A stretch of 64,000 bases of DNA from Cognaticolwellia aestuarii (GTDB taxonomy: Bacteria; Pseudomonadota; Gammaproteobacteria; Enterobacterales; Alteromonadaceae): the NCBI RefSeq assembly GCF_002000025.1, contig NZ_MUZV01000006.1, forward strand, positions 248,001 to 312,000, read 5' to 3'. Positions 44,865 through 54,439 of the stretch are shown here, one piece after another; within the stretch, counting starts at the first letter, position 1; each line of letters begins with the position of its first letter. The notes under the pieces were generated by a model. That model was not told the origin of the DNA, made no database searches, and saw only the letters and a program-made list of their open reading frames with translations. Position numbers and translations under genes: made by a program.

Positions 44865-45509
44865 ATGCGAAGCCGAATTGTAGTACTCATTTCCGGCGGC
44901 GGCACAAACTTACAGGCGATTATCGACGCCTGTAAGCAAGAAAACTATGGCGGCGATATCGTCGCTGTGGTTTCTAACAAAGCTGACGCTTATGGATTAA
45001 CGCGGGCGCAAGATGCTGATATTGCTACTGCTGTGCTCTCACATAAAGATTTCAGTAGTCGCGAAGATTACGATAATGCCCTGATTACAGAAATTAATCG
45101 TTATCAACCTGACCTTGTTGTATTGGCGGGTTTTATGCGCATATTAACGCAAAAATTTGTCCAAACGTATCAAGGCCGCTTAATTAACATCCACCCTTCT
45201 CTTCTCCCTAAATACCAAGGCTTGAATACTCATCAACGAGCAATTGACGCTGGTGATACTGAACATGGTGTTAGTGTGCACTTTGTTACTGAAGAGCTAG
45301 ATGGCGGGCCGGTGATTTTACAAGCTAAAGTCCCGGTATTTCCAGAAGATAGCGCGGATGAGCTGGCTCAACGTGTCCACCAACAAGAGCATCGCATTTA
45401 TCCACTGGTGGTAAATTGGTGCTGTTCAAAGCGCGTTACTATGGTAGCAGAACACGCGTTAATTGATGGTGTAATCTTACCTGTTTCGGGTTATGCTAGC
45501 GAAGAGTAG
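44865..45509 (+). CDS. purN: Phosphoribosylglycinamide formyltransferase PurN
   Basis: PurN transfers a formyl group from 10-formyl-THF to GAR, the third purine step. The 214 residues show LISGGGTNLQAII near the start. The active site has Asn-His-Asp: INIHPSLLPKYQGLNTHQRA near 106-125, HGVSVHFVTEELDGGPVI near 137-154. All key residues are present. ATG 44865 is preferred over TTG 44862. It overlaps no gene, follows purM by 6 bases, and is followed by DUF3108 25 bases later. Confidence 0.96.
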   Translation: MRSRIVVLISGGGTNLQAIIDACKQENYGGDIVAVVSNKADAYGLTRAQDADIATAVLSHKDFSSREDYDNALITEINRYQPDLVVLAGFMRILTQKFVQTYQGRLINIHPSLLPKYQGLNTHQRAIDAGDTEHGVSVHFVTEELDGGPVILQAKVPVFPEDSADELAQRVHQQEHRIYPLVVNWCCSKRVTMVAEHALIDGVILPVSGYASEE

Positions 45510-45534
45510 CATTTAATTTAGAGAATTTACTATT

Positions 45535-46287
45535 ATGTTGAAATCATTACCTTATATTACTTTACTTTTGTCATCAGTGACTTTCAGTGCGATGGCAGAA
45601 AATAAAGAAAATAGCGTAATGATACCTGCATTTAATGCGCAATATAGTATTTTACATAAATCTAAAGCTGTAGGTGAAGCAACACGAAAGCTAAGCTATT
45701 TAGACAATGGCTTAGCGCAATATAGTTACCATACAAATATAGAGTGGTTAATATTTTCAGATATTCGTGACGAAGCCTCAACCGTAAAACTCGTTGGCAA
45801 TAAAGTTACCCCAACGCGTTATGAATATAAGCGAGAAGGTACTGGCTCAGACAAGCACTACAAGTGGCGTTATGACACCGAAAATAATACCGCGTTTGAT
45901 GAAAAAAAAGAGCGTGCTAAAACCATTAACTTTCCAGAGAATATTCAAGACTCGTTAAGCTATCACCTGCAACACCGTCTGAATATGATCAGTAACCCTG
46001 AACAAAAACAGTTTGTTTATCCAGTCATCAAAACCTCAGGCTCAATCAAAAACTATGTCTATCAATATGATGGCGAAGAAGAAATCATGCTACCTTACGG
46101 CTTAGTAAAAACTATTAGGCTTAAGCGCGAAGTTATTGAGAAAAAGCGCGTAACTTACGCTTGGTTTGCCCCGGAGTTAGATTACTTATTAGTTAAACTT
46201 CATCAAATTAAAGGTGATGTTGAGCAATTTGAAGCACAGCTACAGTCTGTTATAACGATTAATTCAACAAGCAACACAGGCCAATAA
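45535..46287 (+). CDS. DUF3108 family exported protein
   Basis: The 250-residue protein has a signal peptide (about 3-21, cleavage after AMA) followed by an all-beta domain. The family opening AFNAQYSILHKSKAVGEA, the tract TPTRYEYKREGTGSDKHYKW, and DSLSYHLQHR are typical of DUF3108. It is probably periplasmic. Function is unknown. Its place behind purMN recurs in related bacteria and may be a shared operon without a functional link. Confidence 0.82.
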   Translation: MLKSLPYITLLLSSVTFSAMAENKENSVMIPAFNAQYSILHKSKAVGEATRKLSYLDNGLAQYSYHTNIEWLIFSDIRDEASTVKLVGNKVTPTRYEYKREGTGSDKHYKWRYDTENNTAFDEKKERAKTINFPENIQDSLSYHLQHRLNMISNPEQKQFVYPVIKTSGSIKNYVYQYDGEEEIMLPYGLVKTIRLKREVIEKKRVTYAWFAPELDYLLVKLHQIKGDVEQFEAQLQSVITINSTSNTGQ

Positions 46288-46482
46288 TTTACAGGCTATT
46301 AATTTTACAGTTTACTGCACTTGTTTTTATATTGTTTTAGTTGATAGTCATTTGCTCTTAAGAGTCATAGCTTCCATGCAAACGCTATGCAAAATAATTA
46401 AATGCAAAACATTGTTGTTTTCTCAGTACGCTTGCGCTCTTAAAAGAAAGAATAAACAATATAGATTGGCGATAACATTTTG

Positions 46483-47268
46483 CTAACTTCTACTGCTTTG
46501 AGCAATTAACTGTCCTTTACTAAATAATAAACCATCTCCCGGCTGCATTTTTTGCCATGTTTCATCATCCGTTAATGGCTGTGTAGCAATTACGGTCACA
46601 ATATCGTTATCGGTAGTTTCTTGATCAAAGTTAACCACCATTTCTGCGTCTATCAAGCTTGCTTTACCAAACGGTGCTCGTCGTGTAAGCCAATGTAAAT
46701 TGTTTGCACAGTACACCAATAAAAAGTCACCATCGGTTAACAGTAAATTAAACACGCCTAATTGATTAATTTCTTGGCATAGCCCAACAACATAGTGGAA
46801 TAAATCTTTCGGTGTAGGGACATTCGCGCCAAAATTTTTCAGTAATTGATCAAGTATCCAGCAAAAAGCATGTTCACTATCTGTCTCACCAATCGGCATA
46901 TGAGATGTTATGACTAGTTTAGTTTTATAATCAGCAAGCTGGCCATTATGTGCGTAAGTCCAGTTTTTCCCCCACATGGGACGAATGAAGGGGTGCGTAT
47001 TAACCAAAGATACTTCACCTGAGTTTGCTTGGCGAATATGGCAAACCACAGTTTCACTTTTAATAGGATAGTCAGTTACTAATTGAGCTATAGGAGAGTG
47101 CGCACTCGGTAACGGGTCTTTAAAACTACGACAGCCTTTACCTTCATAGAAAGTTATGCCCCAACCATCTTTATGCGGCCCAGTATTACCTCCGCGCTGC
47201 ATTAAACCGCTAAAACTAAAACAGATATCTGTCGGTACATTGGCACTCATCGCCATTAATTCACACAT
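46483..47268 (-). CDS. Class II glutamine amidotransferase (YafJ-like)
   Basis: This is a stand-alone Ntn-type glutaminase domain. The 261-residue protein begins MCELMAMSA, exposing Cys2 as the nucleophile after Met removal. Later motifs are GNTGPHKDGWGITFYEGKG, HIRQANSGEV (the class II His-Arg pair), NTHPF and WTYAHNGQLADYK near 90-118. SDSEHAF-like TDSEHAFCWIL is also present. No synthetase domain is attached, as in E. coli YafJ. E. coli has yafJ near fadE; here they are divergent neighbours. Confidence 0.9.
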   Translation of the reverse strand: MCELMAMSANVPTDICFSFSGLMQRGGNTGPHKDGWGITFYEGKGCRSFKDPLPSAHSPIAQLVTDYPIKSETVVCHIRQANSGEVSLVNTHPFIRPMWGKNWTYAHNGQLADYKTKLVITSHMPIGETDSEHAFCWILDQLLKNFGANVPTPKDLFHYVVGLCQEINQLGVFNLLLTDGDFLLVYCANNLHWLTRRAPFGKASLIDAEMVVNFDQETTDNDIVTVIATQPLTDDETWQKMQPGDGLLFSKGQLIAQSSRS

Positions 47269-47739
47269 AAAAAATAACCATATAAAAAATGTTAAATAGA
47301 ATAGTCACTATTCCTTTGTAGATCAGAAAATAAAACTATTGTTGAGTCTTCAAAATAATTATACCCAAACTGCATTTTCAATAGGCTTGGGGATAATATT
47401 TTCTTACTGGCTTAATGCCTAAATATACTCACGCTTTGCGCATCAGATAACTTGCCAGAGGCTACCGCCTACCTTTTAGCAAATACAATGCTTACATTTA
47501 CTGATATTACTCTGCATAGTACGTGTTATTGTGCTGAATTTACACAGCGTAATATTGAATAGCCTAAAATGGTGTACGAAAAGTAGATATCTCGCTAACT
47601 GACATGAATTTCGTCAGCATAAGAAGCTATACTAACAATAAATAATTTGAAATTATTGACAAGACAAATTAAGCTTAATCAACTATCTGGTCTGACCTCC
47701 AGTAATTTTAATTTTACATATCAACATTAAGGAAAATAT
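47269..47739. other. Divergent region of yafJ-like and fadE genes
   Basis: This 470-bp gap contains the fadE promoter with a FadR-like operator at 47685-47701 and a candidate -35, TTGACA, at 47656-47661. The half nearer the yafJ-like gene shows nothing I can name. Confidence 0.55.
47685..47701 (+). promoter_or_regulatory. FadR-like operator of fadE
   Basis: ATCTGGTCTGACCTCCA matches the FadR consensus AACTGGTCNGACCAGTT at 11 of 16 fixed positions, with a perfect core TGGTCTGACC. It lies 39 bases before the GTG start and downstream of TTGACA (47656). A repressor there would block fadE until acyl-CoA releases it. Confidence 0.65.
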
Positions 47740-50157
47740 GTGGACTATTTAACTTGGATACTTATTGCTATCGCATTATGTGGGTTTATGGCGTATTCAC
47801 GCGCATCACTCTCAACATTTACCATAGCATTTACCTTACTTATGATTGTTGGAACTTTTTTCGACATTGTATCTTTCTTCAGCTGGCTAATTTTTGCCAT
47901 TATTGCCATACCATTAAATATTGCAGATATTCGAAAACAGTATATATCTAACCCGCTACTAACTATGTTCAGAGGCATTATGCCTGAAATGTCAAAAACT
48001 GAACAAGAAGCGATTGATGCTGGCACAACTTGGTTTGAAGCTGAGTTATTTCGTGGCACTCCCGATTGGAAAAAGCTACATAACTACCCTAAGCCAAGAC
48101 TAAGTGCGGAAGAGCAAGCCTTTTTAGACGGTCCTGTAGAAGAAGTTTGTCGCATGACTGATGATTGGCAAACCACGCATGAGCTCGCTGATTTATCTCC
48201 AGAAGTATGGCAATACCTAAAAGATAATAAGTTTTTTGCCATGATAATCAAAAAACAATACGGCGGCCTTGAGTTTTGCGCTTATGCTCAATCATGTGTG
48301 TTACAAAAACTATCAAGTGTCAGTACCGTTTTGTCATCTACTGTTGGTGTTCCTAACTCATTAGGCCCAGGTGAATTATTACAACATTACGGTACAAAAG
48401 AGCAACAAGACTATTATTTACCTCGCCTTGTTAAAGGTGAAGAAATCCCATGTTTTGCCTTAACAAGCCCTGAAGCTGGTTCAGATGCGGGTTCAATCCC
48501 CGATTACGGTGTTGTTTGTCGTGGTGAATTTAATGGTGAAGATGTGTTAGGCATGCGCTTAACTTGGAATAAGCGTTATATTACTTTAGCGCCTGTAGCG
48601 ACAGTATTGGGCTTAGCCTTTAAGCTGCAAGACCCTGACCATTTACTGGGTGAGGAAGAAGATTTAGGCATTACCTGTGCATTAATACCAACAGACATTG
48701 ACGGTGTTATTACTGGTCGTCGCCATTTCCCATTGAATGTACCTTTCCAAAATGGTCCAACACAAGGCGATGATGTTTTCGTACCGCTAAGTTACATCAT
48801 TGGTGGTCCTGAAATGGCTGGCCAAGGCTGGCGGATGCTAGTGGAATGTTTATCTGTAGGTCGTGCAATTACCCTACCTTCGAACAGTACTGGTGGTATA
48901 AAGTCGTTAGCGCTAGCTACTGGTGCCTATAGCCGTATTCGTCGCCAATTTAAAATTTCTATTGGCAAAATGGAAGGGGTCGAAGAAGCACTAGCAAGAA
49001 TAGGCGGTAATGCTTACTTAATGGATGCCGTTACTACGATGTCAACTGGTGCTATTGATATGGGCGAAAAACCCAGTGTTATTTCGGCTATCGCTAAATA
49101 TCACTTGACTGAGAAAATGCGTTCGTGTGTTGCCGATGCAATGGACATCCATGGCGGTAAAGGTATTTGTATGGGCCCTGGTAACTACCTTGCGCGCGCT
49201 TATCAAGGTGCTCCTGTTGCAATCACCGTTGAAGGTGCAAATATATTGACACGTAGCATGATTATTTATGGTCAAGGTGCGATACGTTGTCATCCTTATG
49301 TACTAGCCGAATTATCTGCTGCTAAAAACCAAGATCAACAACAAGCGTTAAACGATTTTGACCATGCCTTATTTGGTCATATCGGTTTTGCTATTAGCAA
49401 TATTTGTCGCAGTGTTTGGTTTTCTTTTACCGGTAGCTATGCATTAGCTGCACCTTATAACGACGAAACTAGACGTTACTATCAATTAATGACTCGCTTT
49501 AGTTCAAATTTAGCCATGCTTTCAGATATTGCTATGTTGACGTTAGGCGGTGATTTAAAACGTAAAGAGCGTATTTCAGCACGACTTGGGGATATTTTAA
49601 GTTACCTATACTTGGCCTCAGCAACGCTTAAACGCTACAACGATGAAGGTCGACAAAGTGCTGACTTGCCACTTGTGCAGTGGGCTGTTGAAGATAGCTT
49701 ATATAATATTCAACAAGCAATCAGTGAACTTATTAACAATTTCCCTAATAAAATTGTTGCCGGCGCATTAAAGCTAATTATATTACCTGTTGGCTGTTGG
49801 TTGAAAAAACCTTCTGACAAAACCGATCACAAAGTAGCAGCATTACTGCAATATCATAACGAAACGCGTACACGTTTAGGTCAGGGACAATATTTAACCC
49901 GCGAACCAGAAAATGTTTTAGGACAACTAGAACAAACACTTGAAGATATTATCGCTTGTGAACCAATATTCGATAAAATTTGTCGAGAATTAGGTCAGCG
50001 CTTACCTTTTTATCAATTAGATCTTGTTGCTAAAAAGGGCTTAGAAGCCAATATTATCAGTGAAGAAGAAGCTGAGCTATTAACAGCAACAGAAATTGCG
50101 CGTAAAGCTGTTATTGATGTCGATGATTTTGAATCTGATTACTTAAAAGCGGGCTAA
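47740..50157 (+). CDS. fadE: Acyl-CoA dehydrogenase FadE
   Basis: FadE oxidises acyl-CoA to trans-2-enoyl-CoA, the first step of beta-oxidation, with electrons passed on through FAD. The 805-residue length matches E. coli FadE (814). Two N-terminal membrane helices (about 3-25 and 28-52) precede the dehydrogenase fold. Motifs include [18 protein letters not shown] near 245, NALTW-type LTWNKRYIT, and [18 protein letters not shown] near 496-513, where Glu is the likely base. A FadE-specific C-terminal domain fills about 560-805. It starts with GTG, with AAGGA six bases before. A FadR-like operator is upstream. Confidence 0.95.
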   Translation: MDYLTWILIAIALCGFMAYSRASLSTFTIAFTLLMIVGTFFDIVSFFSWLIFAIIAIPLNIADIRKQYISNPLLTMFRGIMPEMSKTEQEAIDAGTTWFEAELFRGTPDWKKLHNYPKPRLSAEEQAFLDGPVEEVCRMTDDWQTTHELADLSPEVWQYLKDNKFFAMIIKKQYGGLEFCAYAQSCVLQKLSSVSTVLSSTVGVPNSLGPGELLQHYGTKEQQDYYLPRLVKGEEIPCFALTSPEAGSDAGSIPDYGVVCRGEFNGEDVLGMRLTWNKRYITLAPVATVLGLAFKLQDPDHLLGEEEDLGITCALIPTDIDGVITGRRHFPLNVPFQNGPTQGDDVFVPLSYIIGGPEMAGQGWRMLVECLSVGRAITLPSNSTGGIKSLALATGAYSRIRRQFKISIGKMEGVEEALARIGGNAYLMDAVTTMSTGAIDMGEKPSVISAIAKYHLTEKMRSCVADAMDIHGGKGICMGPGNYLARAYQGAPVAITVEGANILTRSMIIYGQGAIRCHPYVLAELSAAKNQDQQQALNDFDHALFGHIGFAISNICRSVWFSFTGSYALAAPYNDETRRYYQLMTRFSSNLAMLSDIAMLTLGGDLKRKERISARLGDILSYLYLASATLKRYNDEGRQSADLPLVQWAVEDSLYNIQQAISELINNFPNKIVAGALKLIILPVGCWLKKPSDKTDHKVAALLQYHNETRTRLGQGQYLTREPENVLGQLEQTLEDIIACEPIFDKICRELGQRLPFYQLDLVAKKGLEANIISEEEAELLTATEIARKAVIDVDDFESDYLKAG

Positions 50158-50182
50158 TCCCCTTACTTTTATTACTTTATAT

Positions 50183-50219
50183 AAAGCCCATTACTGCTTT
50201 CGCAGTAATGGGCTTTTTT
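50183..50219 (+). terminator. fadE terminator
   Basis: AAAGCCCATTACTGC (50183-50197) pairs with GCAGTAATGGGCTTT (50202-50216) around TTTC, followed by T. It is 25 bases after the stop codon. Confidence 0.92.
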
Positions 50220-50429
50220 ATTGCTATTGTAAAATTAGTTAGGCCGAACTTTTGCTAACGTGCTAAATCAACAGAAAAACGGCTTATGTTTACTGAAAAG
50301 TTTTGCTAACATTGTTTCTAATTTGTAACTAACACGCTATATTGAAATTAGCATCATCTATAGCACATCATGACAGAGCTATAAAAACCCAATTATATTA
50401 AAAAAATAATTTACGAGTAAAAAGTATAA

Positions 50430-51101
50430 ATGTTAGCAAATAAAGAACAAGCACTCGTTAAGCGACGCACTAAGGGTGAAAAAACAAGAATGTTGATACT
50501 AGCAGCAGCAATTGACTTGATTGCTAAGCACGGTATTAAAGGAACAACTCATCGGGCTATTGCTGCACATGCCAATATACAACTGTCTCTAACAACCTAC
50601 TACTTCAAAGATATTCAGCAATTAATACAACAAGCTTTTGAATTAAATACCCACAATGCTACGACAGCTATCGAGCAATTATGGCAACCCATTTTATCGT
50701 TACTAGCACAACAGAATAAAGTAGAGTTACGCAGAGTTAAAGTGCGTCTTGAGTTACAACATCAACTCGCTGATTTGTTTTTAAAATTTATCTTCTTAAA
50801 TATCGAAAATCATCGCAATCAACTTATCGTAGAGCAACAGTTGTGTAATGAAATACAACTATCACCTTCATTGCGTTTACTCGCTGAGCAGCACAACTTG
50901 GCTCAGCTAAATCCCTGTATACAAGTATGCCACTATTTCAACAAAGATCTTGCTAAGGTTAATGGGCAAATATTACTTACGCTACTAAGACAAGCACAAT
51001 ATCAGCAATTACTTGCCAACCAGTCAATTTTATCTTCCGATGATATTCGTAATTTTCTTCTGCAAACCTTAGCAATTGTACTTAGCATAAAGCCACAATA
51101 G
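50430..51101 (+). CDS. TetR-family regulator
   Basis: The 223-residue protein has a TetR-type helix-turn-helix at about 18-65 (GTTHRAIAAHANIQLSLTTY). The C-terminal ligand domain is Gln- and Leu-rich and not recognised. It is followed 82 bases later by an aldehyde dehydrogenase and then an aldo/keto reductase, all on the plus strand, so it probably controls these genes. No clear palindromic operator was found in front of it. A moderate GAG lies before the ATG; the start is not certain. Confidence 0.82.
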   Translation: MLANKEQALVKRRTKGEKTRMLILAAAIDLIAKHGIKGTTHRAIAAHANIQLSLTTYYFKDIQQLIQQAFELNTHNATTAIEQLWQPILSLLAQQNKVELRRVKVRLELQHQLADLFLKFIFLNIENHRNQLIVEQQLCNEIQLSPSLRLLAEQHNLAQLNPCIQVCHYFNKDLAKVNGQILLTLLRQAQYQQLLANQSILSSDDIRNFLLQTLAIVLSIKPQ

Positions 51102-51183
51102 CAAATCCACTAAAGCTTTGTACTCCTTTGGGAAATCGGTTAAATTAAGTCATCTGCCCCCTATAATTTAATCAGGAATACTT

Positions 51184-52551
51184 GTGGATTTTAGCGAACA
51201 ACTAGCGCAACATCAGCAATTTTTTGCCTCAAACAAAACCCGAGATTTAAGCTGGCGTAAGCAACAACTGCAACAAATTAAGCGCTTAGTGACAGAAAAT
51301 GAACAAGCATTTTTAGATGTCCTTCAAGCTGATTTAGGTAAACCTGCACAAGAAGCATGGATCACCGAAGTATCTTATGTCACAGGTGACGTTGATCATG
51401 TCTGTAAACACCTTAATCGTTGGGCGAAAAAACGTTCAGTGTCAACCCCTATTGTTGCACAACCAGGGCGATCCTACATTCAACCTGAACCGCAAGGCAG
51501 TGTATTGATTATTGGTGCTTGGAACTATCCAATGCAATTGATACTAGCACCTCTGGTAGCGGTAATAGCTGCCGGTAATTGTGCTATTGTAAAACCATCC
51601 GAACTTGCGCCTGCAACATCACAACTTTTAGCCAAGCTTATTCCGCAATATTTAGACCCTCAAGCTTTTTCCGTGGTCGAAGGTGCCGTTGAAGCTACAA
51701 CGGCATTACTCGCCTTGCCGTTTGATCATATTATGTATACTGGTAATGGTCAGGTTGGCCGTATTGTTATGGCCGCAGCAGCCAAGCATTTAACGCCTGT
51801 CACCTTAGAGTTAGGCGGTAAAAGCCCTGTTTATGTTGACGAAAGTGCCGATATTAATATTACTGCGCAAAGAATAGCTTGGGGCAAGTGGATGAATGCA
51901 GGACAAACTTGTATTGCACCAGATTACATCATTACTTCAAAAAGCATGATTGCTCCATTAGTAACTGCACTGAAAAGCCAAATAACCAAAATGTTTGGTA
52001 AAAATCCCCAAGAAAGTAAAAGCTACGGACGCATAGTGAATGAGCGCCATGCTAAACGCATTAGTGACTATTTATCTGCTCTTGAGATTGAGGTCGGTGG
52101 TGAGTTTGACATTGATAAACGTTACATTGCGCCAACTATAGTGATTAACCCACCGCTTGATAGCGCCTTAATGACCGATGAAATATTTGGCGCTATTCTG
52201 CCAATTATTGCGATAGAAGACTTTGATAGTGCCAAGGCTTTTGTTAAAGCACGCGATAAACCGCTTTCGGCTTATATTTTTAGTAAAAATAAACAACAAT
52301 GCCAAAGCTGGGTAAATGAAATAAGTTCAGGTAGCCAATGTATTAATGATGTCATCATGTTTAATGCTGTTCCTGAACTACCTTTTGGTGGTACAGGCCC
52401 CAGTGGTATCGGGCAATATAGTGGCCAAGCCGGTTTCGATAACTTTAGTCACTTAAAGTCAGTGTTAGTTCGACCATTTATTAAGGACTTACCTGTTAGG
52501 TTTGCACCATACAGTAAATTAAAGTTTAAGTTTCTTCGTTGGATCCGCTGA
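51184..52551 (+). CDS. Class 3 aldehyde dehydrogenase family enzyme
   Basis: This enzyme oxidises aldehydes to acids with NAD(P)+. The 455-residue length and short N-terminus fit the ALDH3 (fatty or coniferyl aldehyde) group. Visible motifs are IIGAWNYPMQLILAPL near 105, KPSELAP near 137, MYTGNGQVG near 182, the catalytic Glu in LELGGKSPVYVD near 207 and Cys in NAGQTCIAPDY near 241. FGGTGPSGIGQYSG is near the C-terminus. The GTG start has CAGGAAT before it. It is likely in an operon with the TetR gene before and the aldo/keto reductase after. A role in handling aldehydes from lipids is plausible but not proven. Confidence 0.9.
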   Translation: MDFSEQLAQHQQFFASNKTRDLSWRKQQLQQIKRLVTENEQAFLDVLQADLGKPAQEAWITEVSYVTGDVDHVCKHLNRWAKKRSVSTPIVAQPGRSYIQPEPQGSVLIIGAWNYPMQLILAPLVAVIAAGNCAIVKPSELAPATSQLLAKLIPQYLDPQAFSVVEGAVEATTALLALPFDHIMYTGNGQVGRIVMAAAAKHLTPVTLELGGKSPVYVDESADINITAQRIAWGKWMNAGQTCIAPDYIITSKSMIAPLVTALKSQITKMFGKNPQESKSYGRIVNERHAKRISDYLSALEIEVGGEFDIDKRYIAPTIVINPPLDSALMTDEIFGAILPIIAIEDFDSAKAFVKARDKPLSAYIFSKNKQQCQSWVNEISSGSQCINDVIMFNAVPELPFGGTGPSGIGQYSGQAGFDNFSHLKSVLVRPFIKDLPVRFAPYSKLKFKFLRWIR

Positions 52552-52599
52552 TCAGCAGCAAATTTATACGATTAAAAAGTAAAAATTGAGAATAATGTT

Positions 52600-53652
52600 A
52601 TGAAATATGTAAAATTAGGTAGTAGCGCATTAGACGTCTCAACTATTTGTTTGGGCAGTATGACTTGGGGCTTGCAAAATAATCAGTCAGATGCCGATGC
52701 TCAACTCAATTATGCGCTACAGCAAGGTATTAATTTTATTGATACCGCAGAAATGTATGCTGTGCCGCCGACTAAAGATACCTATGGCGCAACAGAGAGC
52801 ATTATTGGCAATTGGCTGAGTTCAAACCCTACTCGGCGTAAAGATATTGTTTTAGCTTCCAAAATTGCAGGCCCTGGCTTTTCCTATATTCGCGAAGGTA
52901 GCAAGATTACAGGCGCCAATGTTATCGCGGCCGTAGAAGCCTCCTTAACACGTTTGCAAACTGATTATATCGATTTATATCAACTACATTGGCCAAACCG
53001 TCAATCGCCACATTTTGGTAATCACTGGCCAAATACTATTAGCTATAGCCAAGTCGATAGCGAGCAGCAAAATGAAGAAATGCTTGATATTTTACAAGGC
53101 TTAGCCCATTGCGTTAACGCCGGTAAAATTCGTTATTGTGGGTTATCAGATGATACCCCTTGGGGCATTAATCAATACTTACGTTTAAGTGCTGAGCATA
53201 ATTTACCGCGTATGGTTTCAATACAAAATGAATTTAGCTTATTGCATACCAAAGATTGGCCATACCTGATAGAAAACTGTATTCATGAAAATATCGCTTA
53301 TTTGCCTTGGTCTCCCTTAGCGACAGGCTTATTGACGGGTAAATACTTAAATGGTCAACGACCAGAAGGTAGCCGCTTTACCCTGATGCAGCGCCACGGA
53401 CTTTTTCGTGATACTCAGCACACTGAAGCAGCCGTACTTGCCTATGTAGAACTGGCTAAAAAACATAATATATCGCCGGCGCACCTTGCGTTAGGTTGGT
53501 GTAATCAAGTCGACGGAGTTACTTCCACCATTATTGGTGCAACTAATATGCAACAGTTAAAACAAAATGTTGCTGCTTTTAAACAGCCGTTAACCCCTGA
53601 AGTACTTGACGGTATTAATCAAGTACTTCGAAAGTTTCCTACGCCATTTTAA
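52600..53652 (+). CDS. tas: Aldo/keto reductase (Tas-like)
   Basis: This is an NADP(H)-dependent oxidoreductase of the AKR fold. The 350 residues align along their length with E. coli Tas. Motifs include CLGSMTWGLQNNQSDADAQL near 17-36, FIDTAEMYAVPP near 46-57 with Asp and Tyr of the catalytic tetrad, LASKIAGPG with Lys near 86, and DLYQLHWPNR with His near 125. IQNEFSLLHTK and the C-terminal LRKFPTPF are also present. E. coli Tas can substitute in prephenate dehydrogenase strains, but the in vivo substrate is not fixed. Forty-eight bases after the aldehyde dehydrogenase. Confidence 0.85.
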   Translation: MKYVKLGSSALDVSTICLGSMTWGLQNNQSDADAQLNYALQQGINFIDTAEMYAVPPTKDTYGATESIIGNWLSSNPTRRKDIVLASKIAGPGFSYIREGSKITGANVIAAVEASLTRLQTDYIDLYQLHWPNRQSPHFGNHWPNTISYSQVDSEQQNEEMLDILQGLAHCVNAGKIRYCGLSDDTPWGINQYLRLSAEHNLPRMVSIQNEFSLLHTKDWPYLIENCIHENIAYLPWSPLATGLLTGKYLNGQRPEGSRFTLMQRHGLFRDTQHTEAAVLAYVELAKKHNISPAHLALGWCNQVDGVTSTIIGATNMQQLKQNVAAFKQPLTPEVLDGINQVLRKFPTPF

Positions 53653-54013
53653 CCTGAGATAAATTAAGTGAAGAAGCATTTACTTGAGGGGTTTAACTAG
53701 CATAATGCTACGCTGTAGTTTGCAATAACTAGCTATGTAAACTCATTAAATAGCGTTAATTAATCATAACAATAAACAAATGATATTAGCGCTAATAATG
53801 CAAGTTATAATAAGCAAAATAAAGTTATGACTTGTTCGGCTTCAGCTAAACATTTACCAACCTTGTTTTAAATATGCTGCACTGTTCGGTACTTATACTG
53901 CTACTTCAATGTTAATTTTTGCTTGTACTACATAAACAATGGCGGGTGTATGTAATACAGTAAGCATAAACCTAATGAACATAAGCCAATAAAGATAAAC
54001 TAGTAAAAATAAG
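53653..54013. other. Convergent intergenic region
   Basis: About 360 bases between convergent genes. A near-duplicate AAACTAGTAAA/AAGCTAGTAAA lies around 53997-54020. I see no strong terminator and no gene. A minus-strand frame at 53893-54081 overlaps the next gene and lacks a start signal. Confidence 0.4.
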
Positions 54014-54370
54014 CTAGTAAACATAGACCATATTTGCTGTTGGGTATGGACCTCCAGCCATTGCTGGCGTGCACGCCCCATCTAACCAAAAAGCAATCTT
54101 GCGATTGTTTGCATGAGCTAGCATAACTGACGCATAGAGTTCGGCAAAATTATCACGAAGAGCCGAAATAGCGACACCAGAAGCTTCATTAGTGCCATTA
54201 CAATTCGCATGATCAATAAATTTTATTCCGCTTGGAGCAGAAATCACGATTCTTTGAGAGTCTATTTTATAAAAATAAATATCTTGCTTACCCGAGTTAT
54301 TACCGGCATAGCAAAGTGTAGTTGTAGCCCAAAAAACCAACAAGCTGATGATCTGTAGTGTTAATCTCAT
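54014..54370 (-). CDS. Small exported protein of unknown function
   Basis: This 118-residue protein has a signal peptide (about 5-22, cleavage after CYA). The mature part is mixed alpha/beta with two Cys (HANCNGTNEASG and WLDGACTPAM) that could form a disulfide. I do not recognise the family. AGGA lies before the ATG. It follows the polysaccharide lyase gene by about 70 bases on the same strand, so the two are probably co-transcribed; a carbohydrate-related role is only suggested by this. Confidence 0.6.
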   Translation of the reverse strand: MRLTLQIISLLVFWATTTLCYAGNNSGKQDIYFYKIDSQRIVISAPSGIKFIDHANCNGTNEASGVAISALRDNFAELYASVMLAHANNRKIAFWLDGACTPAMAGGPYPTANMVYVY

Positions 54371-54439
54371 TTTATTATCCTGATTCCTTATTACTATTTA
54401 TTGTTTGTTCTAGCCAGAACTATCTCCAATGTCTGATGA